Source: Chloroflexota bacterium
GTDB taxonomy: Bacteria; Cyanobacteriota; Vampirovibrionia; Obscuribacterales; Obscuribacteraceae
DNA: 6,365 bases
Assembly: GCA_005240105.1 (NCBI GenBank)
Contig: SBAT01000320.1
Location: forward strand, 1-6,365
Reading direction: 5' to 3'
Made by a program: the position numbers and the translations under genes. A model generated the notes under the pieces. That model made no database searches. It was given only the letters and a program-made list of their open reading frames with translations, and had not been told where the DNA came from. Positions 1 through 4,469 of the stretch are shown here, in pieces; positions within the stretch are counted from its first letter, which is position 1; each line of letters starts with the position of its first letter.

Positions 1-2
1 CT

Positions 3-263
3 TTGATGATGATGCTCACAATTGGTGGCACCAATATCACCCCCGCTTACGCTGACAATCGACCAGCGACCGAGATAGCCGATCGCGGCTGTTACGACAA
101 CTACCAATGCCCTGGTGCATATCGGCGTTATCCGTACTGGGTACCGCAAAGAGGCTGCCAGCCAATTCAATGCGGGCAGCGAAGACACCGTCAATACCGT
201 ATGCCGAGGCATCGACACCACTATCCACGCTACCAGCGACCTCACCACAGACGTTGTCGCTAG
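3..263 (+). CDS. Small secreted Cys/His/Arg-rich protein, 5' end cut by window
   Basis: The frame is open from the window edge to a TAG at 261-263, nine bases before a strong terminator, which supports it over the overlapping frames. The first visible residues are hydrophobic and end in PAYA followed by DNRP, which looks like the end of a signal peptide with an A-Y-A cleavage site. No charged n-region is visible, so the real start is probably just upstream and the TTG at 3 is probably an internal Leu codon. The mature part (about 69 residues) has five Cys (visible residues 30, 36, 52, 57, 85), two RGC...QC motifs (28-36 and 50-57), and a tail from residue 59 dominated by Arg, His, Tyr and Pro. 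Export is inferred from the signal peptide. The composition would suit metal binding or an envelope role, but no family is recognised. A spurious open frame in low-complexity sequence remains possible. Confidence 0.5.
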   Translation: MMMMLTIGGTNITPAYADNRPATEIADRGCYDNYQCPGAYRRYPYWVPQRGCQPIQCGQRRHRQYRMPRHRHHYPRYQRPHHRRCR

Positions 264-271
264 ACGCACTC

Positions 272-303
272 AAGAGCGGGGAAGCAATTCTCCGCTCTTT
301 TTT
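272..303 (+). terminator. Intrinsic terminator after the secreted-protein gene
   Basis: A 12-bp stem pairs AAGAGCGGGGAA (272-283) with TTCTCCGCTCTT (288-299), with one G-T wobble, and closes on a GCAA tetraloop (GNRA type). A run of six T (298-303) follows directly. It lies nine bases after the TAG of the upstream gene and 25 bases before the AGGAGG of the next gene. It most simply ends the upstream transcript, but could also act as an attenuator for the operon that follows. Confidence 0.92.
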
Positions 304-327
304 CTTCTCAAAAAAACCTGACAACTT

Positions 328-333
328 AGGAGG
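328..333 (+). promoter_or_regulatory. Shine-Dalgarno site of the MazG-like gene
   Basis: A perfect AGGAGG lies five bases before the ATG at 339 and fixes that start. No convincing -35/-10 pair is visible between the terminator T-run (ends at 303) and this site. The operon's promoter is therefore either upstream of the hairpin or not of sigma70 type. Confidence 0.85.
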
Positions 334-338
334 CTACG

Positions 339-839
339 ATGTCTCAATCGAATAAACCAAATAAGACTGGCAAGCGAGGTCCCGGATATCACGTTGCAAC
401 GATCAAAAAAGGAGTCGTTGGGGAGTTAAGCAAAGTACTGGAAGAATTGAAAGAATTGCAAGATGCCGAACAACAAGGTGTCCGGATAATGGCCTTAGTT
501 GAACTGTCGGACATGCATGCTGCTATCTTCCGCTACTTAGAACGGCACTATCCCGACGTAACAATGGAAGAACTCGAGTCGATGGCTGCCTCCACCGAGT
601 ACGGCAACTTGCAATGCAAAAAGCAAGGCACTTCCAAAACCATTTTAAACGAAATCAAAGGCGCGTTCTTAGTCCATAGCGATAAGCGCGTTCTAAAACG
701 ACTGGCCAGGATCATAGGAGCCATGCATCTTTACCTGCGCCACAACTACCCCGGCATGTACTTCACTGGAATGACTCTTAAAGATCTGTCTCTAATGAGT
801 GCGGTCACGAGGAGGGTTTTCGACAATGGCTATCGATGA
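339..839 (+). CDS. MazG-like nucleotide pyrophosphohydrolase with degenerate second copy
   Basis: The product has 166 residues, is mostly helical and has no signal peptide or membrane segment. Residues 35-58 carry the MazG/all-alpha NTP pyrophosphatase signature EExxE-(15)-ExxD: E35, E36, E39, E55, D58. In that superfamily these residues bind Mg2+ and hydrolyse nucleoside triphosphates (or related nucleotides) to the monophosphate and pyrophosphate. The region after the motif (YLERHYP at 66-72, then MEELESM at 76-82) recurs near the C-terminus (YLRHNYP at 132-138, MTLKDLSLM at 145-153), so the protein appears to be a tandem duplication. In the second copy the positions matching E55 and D58 are R121 and R124, so it should be catalytically dead. 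Superfamily members act as dimers or tetramers, so the second copy may supply the dimer face inside one chain. The substrate is unknown. Short MazG-like proteins are common in phages and accessory DNA. The 3' end overlaps the next gene by 14 bases, suggesting coupled translation. Confidence 0.72.
   Translation: MSQSNKPNKTGKRGPGYHVATIKKGVVGELSKVLEELKELQDAEQQGVRIMALVELSDMHAAIFRYLERHYPDVTMEELESMAASTEYGNLQCKKQGTSKTILNEIKGAFLVHSDKRVLKRLARIIGAMHLYLRHNYPGMYFTGMTLKDLSLMSAVTRRVFDNGYR
810..816 (+). promoter_or_regulatory. Shine-Dalgarno site of the synthetase-like gene, inside the upstream gene
   Basis: AGGAGGG lies nine bases before the ATG at 826, within the last codons of the MazG-like gene. It selects 826 as the start over the in-frame ATG at 799, which would put this site inside the coding sequence as the Arg-Gly-Gly codons. 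Confidence 0.85.
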
Positions 840-1383
840 ATTCTACATAGACTACCAAAAAATAGCAGATGCCCTGAAATTCTACGAGTCCTGTGGATAC
901 CAACCTAAATCGGTTCCATGGCTTGTAGATCCGGAAGCAGGCGATGCCACTTGTCCTCCCAACGTCGAAAAATTTGACACCATTCGTGGACGCTTGCCGG
1001 CATCGGGCGAAAACTCCTATATACACTTGATGCGTCACAAGGAGTTGGAACCAGGCAGATACGTTTGTTGTACTCCTTGCTATCGCGTCGAACCAATCGT
1101 CGACGAAATTCGCAAGTACTATTTTCTCAAAGTTGAGCTCATCGATACGCTCAACTTTGATTACGAACTCCTGCTGAACGATGCCTACAACTTCCTCAAT
1201 AGCTATTTGCCCTGCAAAATAGTCGACTTTGAAGATGGGACCAAAGACATCGTCACTACCGTTGGCGAAATAGAACTTGGCTCATACGGAGTCAGGGACA
1301 TCGAACTCTTCGGTAAATGGGCCTACGGCACAGGCATTGCTGAACCAAGAACATCCTACGCAATAGCAAAACATCACAGGTAA
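826..1383 (+). CDS. Minimal class II aminoacyl-tRNA-synthetase-like protein
   Basis: The product has 185 residues and is soluble. All three class II synthetase motifs can be placed in order. Motif 1 is GYQPKSVP at 24-31, with the usual Gly-Tyr to Pro spacing but Lys at the normally hydrophobic position. Motif 2 is YRVE at 86-89, then R96, F100 and E104, an exact fit to [FYH]Rx[ED]...[RH]xxxFxxx[DE]. Motif 3 is GTGIAEPR at 168-175, ending in the conserved ATP-binding Arg. Between motifs 2 and 3, GEIELGSYGVR (147-157) resembles the acidic, glycine-rich strand that lines the class II active site. True synthetases are usually over 300 residues with an anticodon-binding domain, and none is present here. 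It is therefore probably a catalytic-core paralogue that activates a carboxylic acid with ATP, or binds ATP, rather than a tRNA-charging enzyme. Class II paralogues are known to make amides, dinucleotide polyphosphates or modified proteins. The acceptor here cannot be read from sequence. The start is fixed by AGGAGGG at 810-816. Confidence 0.7.
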   Translation: MAIDEFYIDYQKIADALKFYESCGYQPKSVPWLVDPEAGDATCPPNVEKFDTIRGRLPASGENSYIHLMRHKELEPGRYVCCTPCYRVEPIVDEIRKYYFLKVELIDTLNFDYELLLNDAYNFLNSYLPCKIVDFEDGTKDIVTTVGEIELGSYGVRDIELFGKWAYGTGIAEPRTSYAIAKHHR

Positions 1384-1392
1384 GAAACGCTT

Positions 1393-2274
1393 ATGCACGA
1401 TTTAGTTTTAACTCCAACGCAGCACTTATTCTGGTTCGGCAATTCATTTACCGAATACAGCAAACAAAATGGCGAACTTGTTCTTACTTGGGTCCCTGTT
1501 GGAATAATGCGCGGAACACTGGTGGCATTTATGCGTGAAAAGCAACCTCCAATTCCTCGCAAAATCCAGCGGCTCCTAATTGCCAATCAGACAAATCTGG
1601 TGACAATTCGGCTAAAGAAAGAGTCGGAGCACAAGCGCTACACAATATTCTTCAAGGATCTGCCTCCCTACATCAAACTGCAGACAACCGACGGCAATGA
1701 ACAAGACTATCTCTCATTCGTTGCCTTCAAAAGTTATCTCTTCACCAGGCACAGTTCGGTATTCTTCGGCGGTCTGATAAGTGATATAAACGGCAAGGAA
1801 TTTCCTGTCTGCAATATCCGCTGTCATCCAGATGTGGTGCCTTTCCTGCAAAGTCTTGATATTGTGGACTCGGTCATCGAAGACTCGATACTTGAGGATA
1901 CAGACAGCAAGACTAAAAAGGGGTTTCTGGATCTTTTCTGCGAGACAGGATCCGAAGGCTTTCACTGGATAGTCACCGAATTTGTCCATCGTCCAAACCC
2001 TTACGAAGATATGGTCTCCTTGAAAGACGGCGACCACTTAACCATTCTCGATGACTCCGATGCCATTGTCTGGCAGGGACAAATCAAATACGACTGGAAA
2101 GTAGGTTATACGCCCTATCCACGTAATCCCAAGAATGGCCAACAACTAGCACTCGGCTGCTGGGTAAACGGCATCCAAGAAGGCTTTCAGCCAGATGATT
2201 GGGCAAAGCTTTTCTTCCAGGGTCAAAACCCCAATTCACAAAAGCGGCCATACCGAGCAATCGTCTCTATCTAG
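1393..2274 (+). CDS. Unknown 293-residue protein, third gene of the operon
   Basis: No family is recognised with confidence. The gene starts nine bases after the TAA of the synthetase-like gene. Its ribosome site is weak (an AGG at 1378-1380 overlapping the upstream stop region), so translation may depend on coupling. The protein is soluble, with no signal peptide or membrane helix. Two parts can be guessed. Residues 1-170 alternate beta-rich stretches with basic patches and an NIRCHPD segment (141-147). A C-terminal part (about 190-293) has a beta-strand stretch with SLKDGDHLTILDD (209-221), AIVWQGQI (224-231), a WVNGIQEGFQPDDW segment (257-270), and a final RPYRAIVSI. This C-terminal pattern recalls small hypothetical proteins seen in phage and accessory genomes, but that is recollection, not a search result. 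The gene is followed 26 bases later by a terminator, so it closes the operon. Confidence 0.75.
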   Translation: MHDLVLTPTQHLFWFGNSFTEYSKQNGELVLTWVPVGIMRGTLVAFMREKQPPIPRKIQRLLIANQTNLVTIRLKKESEHKRYTIFFKDLPPYIKLQTTDGNEQDYLSFVAFKSYLFTRHSSVFFGGLISDINGKEFPVCNIRCHPDVVPFLQSLDIVDSVIEDSILEDTDSKTKKGFLDLFCETGSEGFHWIVTEFVHRPNPYEDMVSLKDGDHLTILDDSDAIVWQGQIKYDWKVGYTPYPRNPKNGQQLALGCWVNGIQEGFQPDDWAKLFFQGQNPNSQKRPYRAIVSI

Positions 2275-2299
2275 CCGCTACCAGCGCAATAAAAACCCA

Positions 2300-2334
2300 G
2301 GAGCAGAGAACTACTCTCTGCTCCGTACTTTTTT
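2300..2334 (+). terminator. Intrinsic terminator of the three-gene operon
   Basis: A perfect 10-bp stem pairs GGAGCAGAGA (2300-2309) with TCTCTGCTCC (2315-2324) over a five-base loop (ACTAC). GTAC follows, then TTTTTT at 2329-2334. The T-run ends one base before the GAGGGAG ribosome site of the transporter gene, which is unusually close. Confidence 0.87.
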
Positions 2335-2341
2335 GAGGGAG
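2335..2341 (+). promoter_or_regulatory. Shine-Dalgarno site of the transporter gene
   Basis: GAGGGAG lies just before the ATG at 2344 (its GAGG core is five bases away) and directly after the terminator T-run. No promoter can fit between terminator and start, so the mRNA must begin upstream of the hairpin or arise from read-through. Confidence 0.75.
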
Positions 2342-2343
2342 CC

Positions 2344-3591
2344 ATGAAACAAAATGTCCTATCACATCTCCTCATCTTCTTTGCCGTCGCTTACTTTGCC
2401 CAAGGGATTGGACAGTACTCAGGACTAATCAGCCAACCGCTAGCCTATTACCTGAAAGATGTCCTGCATATGAATGCCAGCCAAATTACAAATTACTTGG
2501 CTGTACTCACCATACCCTGGGCAATAAAACCACTTTACGGGCTAATAAGCGATTGCTTACCCCTGTTTGGTTATAGACGCAAAGCCTACTTGCTATTGAT
2601 GAATTTGGTAGCAGCTGCTGGTTTTCTTTCGCTTGCCGGTTCGACAGATCCACAAGCAATTATCCATGCGCTTCTTCTAACAGCCGTCGGTACCGCTTTC
2701 TCTGATGTCTTGGTCGATGCCATCATGGTTGAACGCGGACAAGAAACCGGACTTGTAAAACGCTTCCAAGGACAGCAATGGCTTTGGTTCAATATTGCAG
2801 GAATTGGCACAGCTTTAGCTGGTGGTGCACTCTGTCAATACTTACCACCAGACTCTGCCCTCCATACAGCTGCACTGATTGCCACATTGGCACCACTTGC
2901 TGTAATCGTTGCTTCCTGGCTAATCGTCAAAGAAAAGCGATCACCAGCAAGTCTCGATCAACTGAAATCGACTGGTCGTGGATTAAAGCTGGCTCTTCGC
3001 TCACCAATTCTTTGGGTAGCAATGGCATTTACGGTTGCCTGGAAATTGCATCCCGGATTTGGCATGCCGCTTTATTTTCACCTAACCAATGAATTGCACT
3101 TCAGTCAAGCATTTATTGGCCAGCTAAACGCATATCATTCCGGAGGGCATGTTCTTGGTGCATTGATATTTAGCCACTATTTGGCTGACAGACTTTCAAC
3201 AGTCAATCTCATCAAATTAGCAGTAGGGCTCTCTGTAATAGCAACACTTTCCTTCTTGTTGCTAAATTCTCCGATTATGGCAATAGCTCTCTACATGCTT
3301 ACGGGCTCTGTTGCCCAAATTGCCAGTCTAGCTATGTACACCATGGCAGCCGAAGCTTGTCCTAAACAAGCGGAAGCTTTTACTTTTGCCATGCTCATGT
3401 CACTAGCTAATCTCTCAGGACAATGCTCAGCAATGATTGGCTCTCACTTATATGTGGATGTCTTCCACAATCATTTGGGTCCAGTAATTGTCATCTCGGC
3501 TATTTGTGCCGCAGCTTGCTTTGTCTTCGTGCCGTTAATTCGCAAAATCGAAGACTCAGCAAAATTCAAACCAAGCGCTTTCAACAACTAA
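2344..3591 (+). CDS. BT1-family folate/biopterin transporter (major facilitator superfamily)
   Basis: The 415-residue integral membrane protein has about 12 hydrophobic segments, the normal size for the BT1/FBT family (Pfam BT1). Hallmarks visible in order: IKPLYGLISD (61-70) then PLFGYRRK (73-80), the family's form of the first cytoplasmic loop; DVLVDAIMVERG (121-132), with the paired Asp typical of the family; HPGFGMPLYFHLTNELHFS (236-254); and AAEACPKQAEAFTFAMLMSLAN (335-356), matching the late 'CP...E...FAxLMSxxN' signature. Characterised members import folates or pterins across the cytoplasmic membrane in kinetoplastids, cyanobacteria and plastids. Some bacterial and plant relatives have no proven substrate, so a folate-like solute is inference from the family. 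There is no co-directional downstream gene; the toxin gene converges on it. Its start fits GAGGGAG at 2335-2341. Expression seems tied to the terminator just upstream. Confidence 0.9.
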   Translation: MKQNVLSHLLIFFAVAYFAQGIGQYSGLISQPLAYYLKDVLHMNASQITNYLAVLTIPWAIKPLYGLISDCLPLFGYRRKAYLLLMNLVAAAGFLSLAGSTDPQAIIHALLLTAVGTAFSDVLVDAIMVERGQETGLVKRFQGQQWLWFNIAGIGTALAGGALCQYLPPDSALHTAALIATLAPLAVIVASWLIVKEKRSPASLDQLKSTGRGLKLALRSPILWVAMAFTVAWKLHPGFGMPLYFHLTNELHFSQAFIGQLNAYHSGGHVLGALIFSHYLADRLSTVNLIKLAVGLSVIATLSFLLLNSPIMAIALYMLTGSVAQIASLAMYTMAAEACPKQAEAFTFAMLMSLANLSGQCSAMIGSHLYVDVFHNHLGPVIVISAICAAACFVFVPLIRKIEDSAKFKPSAFNN

Positions 3592-3603
3592 GATTGAACC
3601 TCG

Positions 3604-3633
3604 GCAGAAGACATCAGTCACGATGTCTTCTGC
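3604..3633. repeat. Perfect 12-bp hairpin between convergent genes
   Basis: GCAGAAGACATC (3604-3615) pairs exactly with GATGTCTTCTGC (3622-3633) over a six-base loop. It lies 12 bases after the transporter stop and 12 bases before the (minus-strand) toxin stop. It has no T-run on either strand, so it is not a textbook intrinsic terminator, though its position suits bidirectional 3'-end formation or RNA end protection for both genes. Confidence 0.75.
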
Positions 3634-3645
3634 TCCTCAGCTCGA

Positions 3646-4020
3646 TTAACCGCGCCAAGTATAGACCGGCTCTATGTCCATGGTATCCATAATCGCTGCA
3701 TATACTTTTTTCATCACCGTGCTACTACACTGCATAAGGGGCCCCTTGGCAAATCGGCTATTATCAATTGAACGCAACTGGTCAATAAGTAGATCGGAAT
3801 CATGCTCTAAGAGATTAGATGCCTTAAGGCGGATTCTCAACGGTTCAGCGTTTTCTTCCAAATGTGTGGTCAGTGGAATTACTAGGGTTGTCGGATGCAA
3901 GGCATTCAGAAGCGATTGGCTTTGGATGATTAATACCGGTCGCGTTTTACCTGGCTCACGTCCTTTCCGTGGATTGAGGTTTGCTAGCCAAACCGAGCCA
4001 TGCTTAAGCACCAGGGTCAT
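3646..4020 (-). CDS. mazF: MazF/PemK-type endoribonuclease toxin
   Basis: The product has 124 residues, the usual size for MazF. It begins with the family's SH3-like barrel strand GSVWLANLNP (8-17), then KGREPGKTRPVLIIQS (19-34) with the conserved catalytic Arg (R27) after the variable S1-S2 loop. VIPLTT follows (47-52), holding the conserved Thr, then DSDLLIDQLRSID (74-86), the typical '[D/E]Q[V/I/L]R[T/S][I/L]D' segment. MazF toxins cleave single-stranded mRNA at short ACA-like sequences and arrest growth; the cut sequence of this one cannot be predicted. The gene starts inside the antitoxin gene (17-base overlap) with its own GAGG six bases ahead (4030-4027, read on the minus strand), so the two are translationally coupled with antitoxin first. 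All key residues are present, so it looks intact. Confidence 0.92.
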   Translation of the reverse strand: MTLVLKHGSVWLANLNPRKGREPGKTRPVLIIQSQSLLNALHPTTLVIPLTTHLEENAEPLRIRLKASNLLEHDSDLLIDQLRSIDNSRFAKGPLMQCSSTVMKKVYAAIMDTMDIEPVYTWRG

Positions 4021-4240
4021 TCTCTACCTCACTGAACTCCGCGTTTATCTTCAGACTTTCTTTGCGCACGCGACGCGAGACACTAGCCATTCGAGCGCTG
4101 CGCTGTTGTAATAGAATTTCCTTGTTCATTTGTTCGATGGCTTGGCGAATATATTCAGCTCTGGGTAACTTGGACTTTTTTGCCAAGACATCTATTTCTC
4201 TCAAGAGTTCGTCGGGCAGTCGAATGGAAATGGTGTTCAT
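4004..4240 (-). CDS. Ribbon-helix-helix antitoxin of the MazF toxin
   Basis: The product has 78 residues. MNTISIRLPDELLREID at the N-terminus is the classic ribbon-helix-helix pattern: a strand (residues 2-8) that inserts in the DNA major groove, helix A (10-22) and helix B (26-41, with PRAEYIRQAIEQ). The charged tail (42-78) has no obvious fold and should be the part that wraps and blocks the toxin. Antitoxins of this class (CopG/Arc type, as paired with several MazF toxins of mycobacteria) dimerise, repress their own promoter and bind tighter together with the toxin. The promoter region ahead carries a matching palindrome. The start is the ATG at 4240; its ribosome site is weak (GAG at 4251-4249 on the minus strand, within the palindrome arm). 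A protein of the AbrB-type MazE family is excluded by the N-terminal motif. Confidence 0.9.
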   Translation of the reverse strand: MNTISIRLPDELLREIDVLAKKSKLPRAEYIRQAIEQMNKEILLQQRSARMASVSRRVRKESLKINAEFSEVENDPGA

Positions 4241-4244
4241 GGGC

Positions 4245-4276
4245 GTATCTCAATCTGGTAATCTCTATTGAGATAC
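4245..4276. promoter_or_regulatory. Inverted-repeat operator of the toxin-antitoxin operon
   Basis: GTATCTCAAT (4245-4254) and ATTGAGATAC (4267-4276) form a perfect 10-bp inverted repeat with a 12-base spacer. The half-site centres are 22 bp apart, about two helical turns, so both face the same side of the DNA. The distal arm overlaps the -10 box and the proximal arm covers the antitoxin's ribosome-site region. This placement fits autorepression by the ribbon-helix-helix antitoxin (inference). Confidence 0.8.
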
Positions 4277-4302
4277 TAGCTTGAATACCAGCGACCTGTC
4301 AA
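4273..4302 (-). promoter_or_regulatory. Sigma70-type promoter of the toxin-antitoxin operon
   Basis: On the minus strand, a consensus -35 TTGACA (4302-4297) and a -10 TAGTAT (4278-4273) are separated by 18 bp. The predicted mRNA would start around 4266, giving a short leader before the ATG at 4240. The -10 shares bases 4273-4276 with one arm of the palindrome. Confidence 0.78.
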
Positions 4303-4408
4303 GGTCATCCTGTGCCAAGAGTCGGGTTCGTTGAATCGCCGCAATAATTTGTTTTTTGACGATTAAAACTACATAGACTAGTACAAACCGTAGGTAATCT
4401 CCCACAAC

Positions 4409-4428
4409 CAATCAATTGACAATCAATT
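4409..4428. repeat. Direct repeat with 11-bp period, likely response-regulator site
   Basis: CAATCAATT occurs exactly at 4409-4417 and again at 4420-4428, an 11-bp period. OmpR/PhoB-family regulators bind as head-to-tail dimers to direct repeats of this spacing. The repeat ends two bases before the candidate -35 of the regulator gene, the usual place for an activator site. Self-regulation is inferred. The surrounding divergent intergenic stretch (4303-4469) is AT-rich and shows no gene. Confidence 0.6.
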
Positions 4429-4430
4429 TT

Positions 4431-4461
4431 TTGCTCACAAATGGCCAAATTCCCGTATAAA
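4431..4461 (+). promoter_or_regulatory. Candidate promoter of the two-component operon
   Basis: A TATAAA -10 (4456-4461) lies 19 bp after a weak -35, TTGCTC (4431-4436). A weak -35 with long spacer is typical of promoters needing an activator, in line with the adjacent direct repeat. Transcription would start around 4467-4470, at or next to the ATG. An alternative, weaker pair further upstream is TTGACG (4356-4361) with TAGTAC (4379-4384), spacer 17, which would give a leader of about 80 bases. Confidence 0.5.
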
Positions 4462-4469
4462 CTAAATGC

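Noticed and set aside
37..324. Minus-strand open frame of 95 codons
   Set aside because: It reads through the terminator hairpin in antisense and lacks family features; a shadow of the plus-strand gene.
107..355. Two overlapping plus-strand open frames (107-355 and 115-321) in the first 360 bases
   Set aside because: Both run through the intrinsic terminator at 272-303 and lack a ribosome site; the frame ending at 263 stops just before it and has a signal-peptide-like N-terminus.
799..828. Longer start (ATG at 799) for the synthetase-like protein
   Set aside because: The strong AGGAGGG at 810-816 lies between 799 and 826 and is correctly spaced for 826; residues from the longer start just translate that site.
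339..2274. Prophage fragment
   Set aside because: The gene types occur in phages, but no integrase, structural, lysis or replication gene and no attachment-site repeat is visible; kept only as a possible origin.
3423..3692. Plus-strand open frame of 89 codons over the end of the transporter
   Set aside because: It overlaps the transporter in another frame, crosses the hairpin and runs into the toxin gene; no ribosome site or domain.
3674..4111. Plus-strand open frame of 145 codons opposite the toxin
   Set aside because: Antisense shadow of a clear MazF gene; its translation has no recognisable motif.
4303..4469. Possible small RNA or hidden gene in the divergent intergenic region
   Set aside because: It is AT-rich with promoter-like elements and a direct repeat, but no terminator hairpin, tRNA-like fold or coding frame with a ribosome site was seen.
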